DNA of 64,000 bases from JBBIMP01 sp037444305. GTDB lineage: Bacteria > Acidobacteriota > UBA6911. Position 1 is the stretch's first letter; each line of letters starts with the position of its first letter. Below are positions 1-8,675 of this stretch, one piece after another. The stretch is from assembly GCA_037444305.1 (NCBI GenBank), contig JBBIMP010000028.1:1-64000 (forward strand). The letters are read 5' to 3'. The position numbers were made by a program, and so were the translations under genes. Under the pieces are notes generated by a model. It was given only the letters and a program-made list of their open reading frames with translations. It made no database searches and was not told where the DNA came from.

Positions 1-93
1 ATGTGGGCTTACGCCCTGGGCTTTCCTGTTGGACCCTTTCAGGGTCCTCGATTCCCTATTAAAGCGCCATTCGCGCCTGCCCCCGAAGCCGGG
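1..93. other. Left-edge segment without a recognisable gene
   Basis: No protein family or RNA gene is recognised here. The only structure seen is an inverted repeat at 31-47 (GGACCC, 5-nt spacer, GGGTCC). It lies just 3' of the minus-strand tRNA gene and could end its transcript, but there is no clear run of T after it on either strand. Confidence 0.4.
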
Positions 94-181
94 TGGTGCC
101 GAAGGGGGGGGTCGAACCCCCATGCCCGCAAGGGGCGCGGGATTTTGAGTCCCGTGCGTCTGCCAGTTCCGCCACTTCGGC
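94..181 (-). tRNA. tRNA-Leu, anticodon CAA
   Basis: Read on the minus strand, a complete class II tRNA is visible. The acceptor stem GCCGAAG pairs with CTTCGGC, the discriminator base is A, and the 3' CCA is encoded (94-96). The anticodon stem CGGGA/TCCCG encloses the loop CTCAAAA, so the anticodon is CAA (145-147 on the plus strand), which reads UUG leucine codons. A long variable arm and the T-loop GTTCGAC are present, as expected for tRNA-Leu. A promoter-like sequence lies about 45 bp upstream. Confidence 0.95.
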
Positions 182-224
182 TTACTCCCGCCGGCGCCCG
201 GGCGGGCGCCGATCCGGGAGCCTG

Positions 225-253
225 ATGTTAACCCCTGCCTCCCCTCCAGTCAA
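225..253 (-). promoter_or_regulatory. Sigma70-type promoter for tRNA-Leu
   Basis: On the minus strand TTGACT is followed by a 17-nt spacer and TAACAT. It points at the tRNA gene. Between it and the tRNA lies a GC-rich inverted repeat (GGCGCCC 193-199 with GGGCGCC 204-210), which would be in the 5' leader of the precursor or act as a GC-rich discriminator. Confidence 0.55.
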
Positions 254-291
254 TCCTGGTCCCCCTCTGTCCTGACCGCCGACGCAGTTTT

Positions 292-321
292 TTGACGGGC
301 TAAAGGCATCTGAAGTATAAT
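292..321 (+). promoter_or_regulatory. Sigma70-type promoter for carD
   Basis: TTGACG (292-297), an 18-nt spacer, and a perfect TATAAT (316-321). The start codon of carD follows at 343, so the leader would be very short, with the ribosome-binding site GGAGG at 334-338. Confidence 0.7.
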
Positions 322-342
322 GACGTGTTCCCCGGAGGTTAT

Positions 343-855
343 ATGCAGTTCAATATTGGAGACAAAGTCGTTTACCCCAACCATGGTGTCGGCATCATCG
401 AAGAGGTTACTAAGCGCTCCGTAGGCGGTACCCCCGAAGAGTTCTACATGCTCAGGATCCAATCCAACTGTTCCCTGGTCATGGTCCCGACCGCCAACGT
501 CGAAAGCGTGGGTCTGCGCAAGATCATCAGGAAGGCCGAAGTCGATGGGCTTTTCAAGCTGCTCGAAGAGGAATTTTTCGAGCCGGAGTCGGACTGGAAG
601 GGCAGGTACAAAGATCACTCCGAGAAGATGCGGACAGGTTCCATCTTCCACGTGGCTGAAGTGCTCAAGAACCTGGCCTACCTGAGCTACAAGAAAAGCC
701 TCTCCTTCAGAGAAAAAAGGATGCTGGATCGCGCCAAGCAGCTCATCGTCAGCGAGGTGGCCACCGTTCGCGGACTGAGCGAGAAGGCCGTGGAAGACAA
801 CATCGACCACGCGCTGGCGGAGGCCTACGCGCGGTCGGAGAAAGCTTCCGCCTAA
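343..855 (+). CDS. carD: CarD/CdnL-family RNA polymerase-binding regulator
   Basis: 170-residue protein of the CarD/CdnL/TRCF family, which binds the RNA polymerase beta subunit and stabilises open complexes, often at rRNA and housekeeping promoters. The N-terminal ~65 residues are the polymerase-interacting domain and contain GDKVVYPNHGVG; the rest is the helical DNA-binding part, including the RTGSIFHVAEVLKNLAYLS stretch. The ATG at 343 is chosen over an in-frame ATG at 325 because GGAGG lies 4 nt before it and the promoter -10 box (316-321) almost touches 325. The next gene begins 4 nt after its stop, suggesting cotranscription. Length is typical for the family. Confidence 0.92.
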   Translation: MQFNIGDKVVYPNHGVGIIEEVTKRSVGGTPEEFYMLRIQSNCSLVMVPTANVESVGLRKIIRKAEVDGLFKLLEEEFFEPESDWKGRYKDHSEKMRTGSIFHVAEVLKNLAYLSYKKSLSFREKRMLDRAKQLIVSEVATVRGLSEKAVEDNIDHALAEAYARSEKASA

Positions 856-859
856 ATAC

Positions 860-2164
860 TTGCACTCTCTTTTCCTATACCTAGGGCTGCTCCTTTTCTT
901 CCTGGCCCTCTCCGTCTTTTTTTCGGGCTCGGAGACGGCCTTCACGGCCGTCAACCGCCTCCGGCTTAAGTACCTCGCCGAGACCGGCGACGCCAAGGCC
1001 GGGCAAGTGCAGAAGATCGTCGGCAATCCCGACAAGCTTCTCGGCGTCATTCTGCTCGGCAACAACATTGCCAACATCGGCGCCGCGACGCTGGTCACCT
1101 ACATCGCCACGACCTTCGCCTTCGGCGATCCCGAGACCAACAGTCTTGCCGCCTCCGTGGCGCTTACCCTGTTCATTCTCATCTTCTGCGAACTGACGCC
1201 CAAGCTCATCGCCGCCACGCAGTCGGAGCTGGTGACACGCAAGCTCGTCTGGCCCGTCCGGGCGTCGATTTTCCTTCTTTCCCCCTTCGCGCGCCTCGCC
1301 GCCGTGTGCGCCGCCGCGATGGTGCGCCTGACCGGGCTCTCCACCTCGGTCAGTCCGTTCGCCCATGCGCTCAGCGAGGAGGAGATCCGTTCGATCATCG
1401 CCGGGGCCGGCGGCAGCGGCATCGCGGAAGAGAGAAGAAAGATGCTCCGGAACGTCTTCGACATGGGCGCAACCCAGGTCCGCGGTGTGATGATCCCGCG
1501 CACAGAGGTGACGGCGGTGGACATCGACGACCCCCTGGAAGAGATCATCGCGCTCATCGGCAAGACAAATTACTCGCGCATCCCCGTCTACCGCGGCAGC
1601 TTCGACAACATCCAGGGAATCCTCTACGTCAAGGACATGCTCCAGTTCCTGCGCGATCCCGACAGCATCCGGTTGCAGGTCTTGCTGAGGCCTGTCCAGT
1701 TCATTCCGGACACCGCCAACGCCGAGTCGGTGCTGAAACAGCTCCAATCCATGCACCTGCACATGGCCGTGGTGGTGGATGAATTCGGGGGGGTGGAGGG
1801 GATCGTCACGCTGGAGGATCTGCTCGAGGAGATCGTCGGCGAGATCCGCGATGAGCACGACGTGGAGGTGGAGGCCGTCCGCCCTCTCGGCCACGAACTA
1901 TTCTCCGTGGCGGGGAACCTCCCCGTCAGGGACTTCAACCGCATGTTCAATTCCCCCATCCCCGATTCGCGCGAGTACGCCACGGTCGCCGGCTTTCTGC
2001 AGGCGCTCACCGGCCGGCTGCTCCACGAAGGGGAGAGCATTCGCTACCAGAACCTGACCTTCTTCATCGAGAAGGTCGAGGGCTTCAAGATCTTGTCCAT
2101 CCGCGTCCGCGTCCCTGCCCCGAAGGACGAGCCCGTTCTCCCCGGCGTCCCCGCCTCGACCTAA
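860..2164 (+). CDS. CNNM/CorC-type transmembrane CBS-domain protein (hemolysin-C family)
   Basis: 434 residues. Residues 1-~180 are a DUF21/CNNM transmembrane domain, starting with a hydrophobic helix and SGSETAFTAVNRLRLK, a hallmark of the family. A CBS-domain pair follows (~200-330, with RGVMIPRTEVTAVD and VVDEFGGVEGIVTLEDLLEEIVGE-type sequence), and a CorC_HlyC domain closes the protein (~345-425). Members are linked to Mg2+/Co2+ efflux or membrane-ion homeostasis; the ion is not predictable here. The start is taken as TTG at 860 because the family's first helix begins immediately; no good ribosome-binding site is visible, so translation may be coupled to carD, which stops at 855. Confidence 0.88.
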   Translation: MHSLFLYLGLLLFFLALSVFFSGSETAFTAVNRLRLKYLAETGDAKAGQVQKIVGNPDKLLGVILLGNNIANIGAATLVTYIATTFAFGDPETNSLAASVALTLFILIFCELTPKLIAATQSELVTRKLVWPVRASIFLLSPFARLAAVCAAAMVRLTGLSTSVSPFAHALSEEEIRSIIAGAGGSGIAEERRKMLRNVFDMGATQVRGVMIPRTEVTAVDIDDPLEEIIALIGKTNYSRIPVYRGSFDNIQGILYVKDMLQFLRDPDSIRLQVLLRPVQFIPDTANAESVLKQLQSMHLHMAVVVDEFGGVEGIVTLEDLLEEIVGEIRDEHDVEVEAVRPLGHELFSVAGNLPVRDFNRMFNSPIPDSREYATVAGFLQALTGRLLHEGESIRYQNLTFFIEKVEGFKILSIRVRVPAPKDEPVLPGVPAST

Positions 2165-2263
2165 AGTTCTCTGCTCCTGGCCGTTTCCTGAACCCTGGGG
2201 TTCCCTCCGGCATCGATTCCTAAAGTGAGTAGGTACATTGCAGCTTCTCCGGAGGACGGCATT

Positions 2264-2719
2264 ATGAACAGGAAGCAGGCTTGGGCAGTTCCGGCAATCC
2301 TTATCACGGCTTCTCTCCTTGCGCTTTCCGCCGGCCTGCTCACCGCGGGCCAGGAAAAGGTCAGGGTTTACGTAACGGACAGCAAATCCTGGGAGATCGG
2401 AAGCGCCGGCACCTCGATCGACGATATCGGCATCGGGGGAGGAAAGGGGGGCGCAAGGCCTCAAACCGCTGAAATCATCAAGACCTTCGGCGATCGCTGC
2501 CCTTCCCTCGTGATCACAAACAACAGGGAGAAGGCCGATTACGTGGTGCTGCTCGATCACGAAGGGGGCAAAGCGCCTTTCCTCAGGGACAACAAGGTTG
2601 TGATCTTCGACCGGGAGGGCGACGCCATCCACTCCGGTTCCACACGGAGCCTGGGAAACGCCGTGAAGGATGCTTGCGCCGCCATCCTGAAGACGGAGGA
2701 CAGCGCCGGCAGGCCGTAA
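2264..2719 (+). CDS. Secreted hypothetical protein
   Basis: 151 residues, no family recognised. The ATG at 2264 has GGAGG at 2251-2255, 8 nt upstream. An N-terminal hydrophobic segment (about residues 6-27, PAILITASLLALSAGLL) looks like a signal peptide or anchor. The mature part contains a glycine-rich stretch (IGIGGGKGG), then an alpha/beta-like region with REKADYVVLLDHEGGK and DNKVVIFDREGDAIHSGS. Such small periplasmic proteins are common in acidobacterial genomes. It stands alone between the CNNM gene and the hemL remnant. Confidence 0.7.
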   Translation: MNRKQAWAVPAILITASLLALSAGLLTAGQEKVRVYVTDSKSWEIGSAGTSIDDIGIGGGKGGARPQTAEIIKTFGDRCPSLVITNNREKADYVVLLDHEGGKAPFLRDNKVVIFDREGDAIHSGSTRSLGNAVKDACAAILKTEDSAGRP

Positions 2720-2782
2720 GGGCGCAGGGGCTCGCCGCGACGGCCCGCCGCTCACCCTGGAACCGGCCAGAGTTCGCGCTAC

Positions 2783-3097
2783 TCAACCGCGCCGCGAACG
2801 GTCCCCGCCGGCCGCGCGGAAGGCCTCGCCTGCAGCCTTCAGCGTCTCGCGGACATCCCTGCGGCTGTGTGCCATCGACACAAAGCAGGCTTCGAACTGG
2901 GACGGCGCCAGGTACACGCCTCTGTCCAGCATCCGATGGAAATACCTCGAGTAGCGCTCCGTGTCGCAGCACCTCGCGCTCTCGTAGTCGGTCACCGGTG
3001 TTGCCGCAAAAAAGACGGTGAACGCCGTCTCCCGCACCAACCCCCTGAGGGCCTCGCTCATGCGAAGCCTCCTCAGCCGCGTCACGGGAAATGTCAT
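2783..3097 (-). pseudogene. 5'-truncated remnant of glutamate-1-semialdehyde aminomutase (hemL)
   Basis: The 104-residue product matches only the C-terminal quarter of HemL (about residues 335-426 of a normal ~430-residue enzyme). DTERYSRYFHRMLDRGVYL, APSQFEACFVSMAHSRRDV and the following TLKAAGEAF align closely with the end of E. coli HemL. The PLP-binding lysine domain and all of the N-terminal three quarters are missing, and nothing upstream to 3266 resembles them. There is nonetheless a GGAGG 8 nt before the ATG at 3097 and a minus-strand TATAAT at 3140-3145, so a short product could still be made. It cannot be a functional aminomutase by itself. A truncated pseudogene is the simplest reading; an intact hemL is presumably elsewhere. 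Confidence 0.75.
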
Positions 3098-3266
3098 GGT
3101 TTGCTTCCTCCGCCGGCGAAGATCCGGCACAAATTGAGTATTATATTAGTTTCGAGTTGGCCGCACGAATCGGCCGCCAAACGCGGCCGCCGCGCGGAGC
3201 GGGCACGCCAGGACAATGTGCCGAGGATCCCGGGCGCGCCGGGGGGAAGGGCCGGTCGAGGGTCGG

Positions 3267-4691
3267 ATGAAAGGAAGCGCCACAGCTTTCGAAGCCCAGG
3301 TGTTGAGGACCATCCGCAAGTTCCGGATGCTTTCGGATGGCGATCACGTCCTGGTCGCAGTCTCCGGAGGCCTGGACTCGACCGCCCTTCTGGCCTGCCT
3401 GCACAACCTGGCTCGCGGGCTGCAACTCACGCTTACGGTCGCCCACCTGAACCACGGGCTGAGGGGAGTCGAGGCGGACGAGGACGAGGAGTTCGTCCGC
3501 CGCCTGTGCGCGGACCTGGGCCTGACGCTCATTGCCGGGCGCGCGAAACTGGGTGGCCGCGGGGTTTTGCTGCCCAACCTGGAGGAGGCCGCAAGGTCTG
3601 CCCGATACGACTTCCTGCAAAGCGTCGCCGATCGCGCCGGCGCCGTGCGCATCGCGGTCGGACACACCCTGGACGACCAGGCCGAGACCTTTCTCTTGAG
3701 GATGGTGAGGGGAAGCGGGCCTCTCGGCCTGTCGGCCATCCATCCCGTGAAGGGCAAGCGCATCATCCGGCCCCTGATCGAGTGCGCACGGGAGACGGTC
3801 GCCCTGTACCTTGCCGATGTCGGTCTCACCCACAGGGAGGATTCCAGCAACCGCAGCCTGGAACGCCGGCGCAACCGTGTCCGGCACGAACTGATCCCCT
3901 ACCTGCGCGAGCATTTCAATCCGGGCGTGAACGCCGCCCTTGCGAGAGCCGCGGGCTTCTGCCGGGAAGCGGCCGAATACATGGAGGCGCAGGCGGAGGA
4001 GGCGGCCCGGTCTTTGACCGTTTGCCAGGGTGAGAACCTCGCCCTGGACGCCGCGGCTGTATTACGTCTGCACCCGGCCATCCGCAGGATCGCCGTTCGA
4101 CGGGCGCTGGCCCGGTGGCGGGGCTCGCTCCGGGGCTTCACCCACCGCCACGTCGCGGCGATCATCCGCCTTTGCCGGCCCGGCATGAGCGGCAAGGGCA
4201 TTGCGCTCCCCGGCGGCGCTGCAGCCTTGAGGAGGCTCGAGCTGCTCCTCCTGGTGAAATCTCCGCCCCGGGCGCCCCGGGATTACCGCTACGAACTCCC
4301 GATTCCCGGCGGGTGCGAGATTCCCGAGGCCGGCATGTGCATTTGTGCGGCCGTGGAGGAAAACCGGCCGGCGGACACGAAGCTTCTCGAGGCCCGCCTG
4401 AATCCCGGCCTGCTTCCCGGCCCCCTGGTTATCCGCTCCCGTCTCCCCGGAGACCGCTACGGCGGGGCCGGACGCCGGAAGGTCAAGAAGATGCTTCTCG
4501 CAGCCCGCATCCCGCTGGAAAAGAGGGCATTGCTCCCAATGGTCACCCACGGCGATGTAGTCGTCTGGATCCCCGGCTTCAGGCCCGCAAAATCCTTCAT
4601 TGCTCCCCCGGACGCCGGCCGATGCGTGCTCCTGAGGGCTGAAGCGCTTGGCGGAAACTCCCTGCAGGCCGAGGGGGAACCAGAGCCGTGA
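3267..4691 (+). CDS. tilS: tRNA(Ile)-lysidine synthetase
   Basis: 474 residues. TilS converts C34 of tRNA-Ile(CAU) to lysidine using ATP and lysine, which changes its specificity from AUG to AUA. The N-terminal PP-loop ATPase motif VAVSGGLDST lies near residue 32, followed by AHLNHGLRG and GHTLDDQAETFLLRM, both family signatures. A central TilS substrate-binding region and a C-terminal domain (~370-460, with RSRLPGDRYGGAGRRKVKK) complete the long bacterial form. The ATG at 3267 is preferred over an in-frame ATG at 3216 because homology begins just after it. ftsH follows after a 258-bp gap with its own likely promoter; tilS-ftsH adjacency is widespread in bacteria. Confidence 0.93.
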   Translation: MKGSATAFEAQVLRTIRKFRMLSDGDHVLVAVSGGLDSTALLACLHNLARGLQLTLTVAHLNHGLRGVEADEDEEFVRRLCADLGLTLIAGRAKLGGRGVLLPNLEEAARSARYDFLQSVADRAGAVRIAVGHTLDDQAETFLLRMVRGSGPLGLSAIHPVKGKRIIRPLIECARETVALYLADVGLTHREDSSNRSLERRRNRVRHELIPYLREHFNPGVNAALARAAGFCREAAEYMEAQAEEAARSLTVCQGENLALDAAAVLRLHPAIRRIAVRRALARWRGSLRGFTHRHVAAIIRLCRPGMSGKGIALPGGAAALRRLELLLLVKSPPRAPRDYRYELPIPGGCEIPEAGMCICAAVEENRPADTKLLEARLNPGLLPGPLVIRSRLPGDRYGGAGRRKVKKMLLAARIPLEKRALLPMVTHGDVVVWIPGFRPAKSFIAPPDAGRCVLLRAEALGGNSLQAEGEPEP

Positions 4692-4829
4692 GGACCGCGT
4701 ATCCGGGGGAGATGCGGCGGCAAACGAAGGAATTTCGGAAACTAATGAGAACTATTCACGTCTAAAGGGACGTATTTCTCAGCGGGAGGCTCGGCGGAGG
4801 CGAACCGGTGGCGGGCGCAAAAGGAGGTC

Positions 4830-4838
4830 TGTTATAAT
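4830..4838 (+). promoter_or_regulatory. Extended -10 promoter element upstream of ftsH
   Basis: TG-T-TATAAT: a perfect TATAAT (4833-4838) preceded by the TGn extension. No good -35 is visible 17 nt upstream, consistent with an extended -10 promoter. It lies about 110 bp before the ftsH start. Confidence 0.5.
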
Positions 4839-4949
4839 CTTCTTGGGTTCCCGCCCGAAGGGCAATCGCCTTGCGGCTCCCGAACTGCCGGGATCTTCCG
4901 GAAGGTTTCCCGGGAAACGGCGGGATGGAATCCTGGGGAGGAGTTTGCT

Positions 4950-6881
4950 TTGAGCACCAATTTGAAGAACATTCTTGTCTGGCTGGCGGTCGTCGTGTCG
5001 CTGGTACTTCTCTGGCAGCTGTTTTACAGCGTGCGGGACGCCAACATCGAGGAGAAGGACTTCTCCGCGTTCCGCCAGGACATGATCGCCAAGAAGATCA
5101 AGTCTGTGACCATCACCGGCGAAGACATCGAGGGGGTGGATACCGCCAACAAGAAATTCCGCACCATCATCCCCGTCGACGCGGGCTACGAACTGGCCAA
5201 GGAGCTCGAGCAGAACGGGGCCGCAGTCAAGCTGGAAAAATCTTCGAACTCCTCGCTGATGTACGTGTTTCTCTCGTCCTGGCTCCCCTTCATCCTGCTG
5301 ATCGGATTCTGGATTTTCCTGATGCGGCAGATGCAGAGCGGCGGCAACAAAGCCCTCTCGTTCGGCAAGAGCCGCGCGCGCATGATGTCGAGCCAGCAGA
5401 AAAAGGTCACATTCAAGGAAGTCGCCGGGGTTGAGGAAGCCAAGGAAGAACTCACCGAGATCATCGAATTTCTGAAGGAACCGCAGAAGTTCCAGCGGCT
5501 GGGCGGCAGAATCCCGAAGGGCGTCCTGCTCATGGGCCCTCCGGGCACCGGCAAGACCCTGCTGGCGCGCGCCATTGCCGGGGAGGCCAACGTGCCGTTC
5601 TTCTCGATCAGCGGATCGGATTTCGTCGAGATGTTCGTGGGCGTGGGCGCGAGCCGGGTGCGCGACCTGTTCGAGCAGGGGAAGAAAAACGCCCCCTGCA
5701 TCATCTTCATCGACGAAATCGATGCGGTGGGCCGCCACCGGGGCGCCGGGCTGGGCGGCGGCCACGATGAAAGGGAGCAGACACTCAACCAGCTGCTGGT
5801 GGAAATGGACGGCTTCGAGTCCAACGACGGGGTGATCCTGGTCGCCGCGAGCAACCGGCCCGACGTGCTTGATCCCGCCCTGCTCCGCCCGGGCAGGTTC
5901 GACCGGCAGGTTGTTGTCCCCCTGCCCGACATCCGCGGCCGCGAGGGCATCCTCAAGGTGCATGTGCGCAAGACCCCGCTCGCCGACGACGTCGACATCT
6001 CCGTGATCGCCCGCGGCACGCCCGGTTTTTCCGGGGCCGCGCTTGCCAATCTGGTCAACGAAGCGGCGCTGAACGCCGCCCGCTACAGCCGCAAGTTCGT
6101 GACGATGTCCGACTTCGAGGGAGCCAAGGACAAGGTGCTGATGGGCAAGGAACGCAAGTCCATGGTGATCACAGAAAAGGACAAGAAGGTCACCGCATAC
6201 CACGAGGCGGGCCACGCGCTCGTGGCCCACATGGTTCCGGACAGCGACCCGCTGCACAAGGTCACGATCATCCCCAGGGGCATGGCGCTGGGCCTGACGC
6301 AGCAACTGCCGGAGAACGACAAACACAACTACACCAAGGAGTATGTCGAGGGGCAGATCTCGATCCTCATGGGCGGGCGCTGCGCCGAAAAGCTCTTCCT
6401 CGACACCGAGACGACCGGCGCGGCCAACGACATCGAGGTGGCTACCGACCGCGCGCGCAAGATGGTGACCGAGTGGGGGATGAGTCCGGAGATGGGCCCC
6501 CTGGCCTTCGGCAAAAAGGAGGAGCAGATCTTCCTCGGCAGGGAAATCGCCCAGCACCGCGACTACAGCGAAGACACGGCAATCCGAATCGACAGGGAAG
6601 TGAAACGGATAGTCGAGGAGGCCTACAACAGCGCGGAGACCATTCTGGAAAGCAACCGGGACACCCTCGTCCGGCTGGCCGAGGCGCTCCTCGAATACGA
6701 AACGCTCGATCACGTCGAGATCGAAGCGATCATCAAGGGAGAACCGATAGAGCGGCCCACGGCTGCGGCGCCGACGGACGCCGACTCCGAGGATGAAACG
6801 GTGCGCGACAAAGAGAAGACGCCGGGAACCTCCCCCCTGCCTCAGCTCATCAATCCCAAGGGCAAGCCCGCGCCGGCCTGA
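4950..6881 (+). CDS. ftsH: ATP-dependent zinc metalloprotease FtsH
   Basis: 643 residues; membrane-anchored AAA+ protease that degrades unassembled membrane proteins and short-lived regulators. Two transmembrane segments flank a small periplasmic domain (about residues 8-27 and 105-125). The AAA domain shows Walker A GPPGTGKT (~198), Walker B CIIFIDEID and the second region of homology NRPDVLDPALLRPGRFDR. The zinc site is HEAGH (~423), with the third ligand expected in the family's later Asp/Glu region. The start is TTG at 4950, with GGGGAGGAG 6-14 nt upstream. The C-terminal tail (~600-643) is low-complexity and proline/aspartate-rich, as often seen. Confidence 0.97.
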   Translation: MSTNLKNILVWLAVVVSLVLLWQLFYSVRDANIEEKDFSAFRQDMIAKKIKSVTITGEDIEGVDTANKKFRTIIPVDAGYELAKELEQNGAAVKLEKSSNSSLMYVFLSSWLPFILLIGFWIFLMRQMQSGGNKALSFGKSRARMMSSQQKKVTFKEVAGVEEAKEELTEIIEFLKEPQKFQRLGGRIPKGVLLMGPPGTGKTLLARAIAGEANVPFFSISGSDFVEMFVGVGASRVRDLFEQGKKNAPCIIFIDEIDAVGRHRGAGLGGGHDEREQTLNQLLVEMDGFESNDGVILVAASNRPDVLDPALLRPGRFDRQVVVPLPDIRGREGILKVHVRKTPLADDVDISVIARGTPGFSGAALANLVNEAALNAARYSRKFVTMSDFEGAKDKVLMGKERKSMVITEKDKKVTAYHEAGHALVAHMVPDSDPLHKVTIIPRGMALGLTQQLPENDKHNYTKEYVEGQISILMGGRCAEKLFLDTETTGAANDIEVATDRARKMVTEWGMSPEMGPLAFGKKEEQIFLGREIAQHRDYSEDTAIRIDREVKRIVEEAYNSAETILESNRDTLVRLAEALLEYETLDHVEIEAIIKGEPIERPTAAAPTDADSEDETVRDKEKTPGTSPLPQLINPKGKPAPA

Positions 6882-6978
6882 TCCCCGCCCGGTTCGATTC
6901 CGGCCGTCCCATTCTCGCGGTGGTTCCGGGCGGGTCCGCCGATTCGGCACCCCTGCGCCGGAGCCTGGACTTCGAACC

Positions 6979-7851
6979 ATGCAGACCGATCCGAGAAAGC
7001 GCTACACTCTGAAAGCGGGGAACCGCACCCTGGAGCTCGGCGCCAGGACGCTCGTGATGGGGATACTCAACGTCACCCCGGATTCCTTCTCGGACGGGGG
7101 CCGGTACGACGATCCGGGTAAGGCCGTGGCGCGCGCATGGCGGATCGCCGAGGCGGGCGCCGACCTCCTCGACCTGGGCGCGGAATCCACGAGGCCGGGA
7201 TCGGCAGGCGTGAGCGCGGAGGTCGAACTGAACCGCCTGCTGCCGGTGCTCGACGAACTGGACGGCAGCTACCCGCTGCCGATCTCCATCGACACCTCCA
7301 AGGTGGAGGTGGCGCAGGCCGCATTGGACCGGGGTGCGGCCATCATCAACGATGTCACGGCGCTCCGGAACGACCCGCGCATCGGTCCGCTGGCGGCCTC
7401 TTCCGGCGCCGGGCTGGTCCTGATGCACATGCGGGGGGATCCGGCCACGATGCAGAAGCTGCCGCCCAGCCGGGACATCCTCCGGGAGCTCCGCCTCTGG
7501 GCGGATGAAGCCGTTGCACGCGCTCAAAACTATGGTGTATCCTGCGGCCAGATCGTTTTGGATCCGGGCATCGGTTTTGGCAAGACAGCAGAACAGAACC
7601 TCGCGATTCTCAGGAACCTGGACCGGCTGGCAGGCGCGGGATTTCCCCTCCTGGTGGGGACATCGCGAAAGTCATTTATCGGGGCCGTTCTCGGGAATCC
7701 GGATGCCGACAGGATCTGGGGCACGGCCGCATCCGTGGCCGCCTGCGTCATATTCGGGGCCCATATCGTGCGCGTTCACGACGTCGAGGCCATGCGCGAT
7801 GCCGCGCGCATCGCCGACGCCATCTTGTCTTCGGAAAGGCGGGGTGAGTGA
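6979..7851 (+). CDS. folP: Dihydropteroate synthase
   Basis: 290 residues. FolP condenses 6-hydroxymethyl-dihydropterin pyrophosphate with p-aminobenzoate to give dihydropteroate, in folate synthesis. Signature motifs: GILNVTPDSFSDGG near residue 25, LDLGAESTRPG, SIDTSKVEVAQAAL, INDVTAL, and a C-terminal GTSRKSFIG. The ATG at 6979 is chosen because family homology starts shortly after it. The stop overlaps the start of cdaA (GTGA at 7848-7851), implying translational coupling. The ftsH-folP-cdaA order is common in several phyla. Confidence 0.95.
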   Translation: MQTDPRKRYTLKAGNRTLELGARTLVMGILNVTPDSFSDGGRYDDPGKAVARAWRIAEAGADLLDLGAESTRPGSAGVSAEVELNRLLPVLDELDGSYPLPISIDTSKVEVAQAALDRGAAIINDVTALRNDPRIGPLAASSGAGLVLMHMRGDPATMQKLPPSRDILRELRLWADEAVARAQNYGVSCGQIVLDPGIGFGKTAEQNLAILRNLDRLAGAGFPLLVGTSRKSFIGAVLGNPDADRIWGTAASVAACVIFGAHIVRVHDVEAMRDAARIADAILSSERRGE

Positions 7852-8675
7852 CCTCCTATCTTGAATCGCTCATCGAGATCTTCCAGATCACCGCCATCAC
7901 ACCCCGGGACCTCGTAGACATCGCCATCGTTGCCTACATCATCTACCGCTTTCTGCTTCTGCTGCGGGGGACGCAGGGCGCCCAGATGACCTTCGGCATC
8001 GTGGTGCTCTTCCTGTTCTATTTCACCACGCGCCTCTACAAGCTAACCACCGTGCAGTGGCTGTTCACGAACCTCCTGACCTACATCGTGTTCGGCATCA
8101 TCGTCCTTTTCCAGAACGAAATCCGGCGAGGGCTTGCGGGCATTGGCACCACCCAGCTCTTCTCACGCCAGCACGGACGACAGCGGCGGGAGGAGTTCGA
8201 GGAGATCATCCTGGCCAGCACAACCCTGGCAGCCAGGAAAATCGGGGCGTTGATCATCGTCGAGAAGGACATCTCCCTTCGCCACGTGGCCGAAGGCGGC
8301 ATCGGCCTGGACGCGGTCCTGACTTACGACCTGCTCGTGACCATATTCAGCCCGAACACGCCGCTGCACGACGGCGCCGTCATCGTGCAGCGGAACCGGA
8401 TCGTCGCCGCCGGGTGTTTTCTTCCGTTGACCCTCGACCCGCTCCTGAGCAAGGAGCTGGGCACCAGACACCGCGCCGCCATCGGCATTACGGAAGAAAC
8501 CGACGCCATCGCAATCATCGTTTCGGAGGAAACCGGGATCATCTCGGCCGCGATGGGCGGGACGATCACCCGCAATCTCGACGCCTCCGGCCTGCGGGAC
8601 ATCCTGCTCGCAGCCACCGGAAGCCCGGCCAGGCGCGCGGCCAAGAAGTTCGAGGAGAGCCAGGAAGCGGTATGA
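7848..8675 (+). CDS. cdaA: Diadenylate cyclase CdaA (c-di-AMP synthase)
   Basis: 275 residues. Makes cyclic di-AMP from two ATP. An N-terminal membrane region with about three helices (residues ~15-90) is followed by the DisA_N catalytic domain (~105-260). The catalytic signatures are LHDGAVIV and TRHRAAIG. GTG start at 7848 overlaps the folP stop; the cdaA stop overlaps the next start (ATGA at 8672-8675). With the downstream regulator gene and glmM it forms the conserved cdaA-cdaR-glmM module, in which c-di-AMP production is tied to cell-wall precursor flux. Confidence 0.95.
   Translation: MTSYLESLIEIFQITAITPRDLVDIAIVAYIIYRFLLLLRGTQGAQMTFGIVVLFLFYFTTRLYKLTTVQWLFTNLLTYIVFGIIVLFQNEIRRGLAGIGTTQLFSRQHGRQRREEFEEIILASTTLAARKIGALIIVEKDISLRHVAEGGIGLDAVLTYDLLVTIFSPNTPLHDGAVIVQRNRIVAAGCFLPLTLDPLLSKELGTRHRAAIGITEETDAIAIIVSEETGIISAAMGGTITRNLDASGLRDILLAATGSPARRAAKKFEESQEAV

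Noticed and set aside
4779..6980. 733-codon minus-strand frame opposite ftsH
   Set aside because: A mirror of GC-rich codon usage; histidine- and arginine-rich without any domain.
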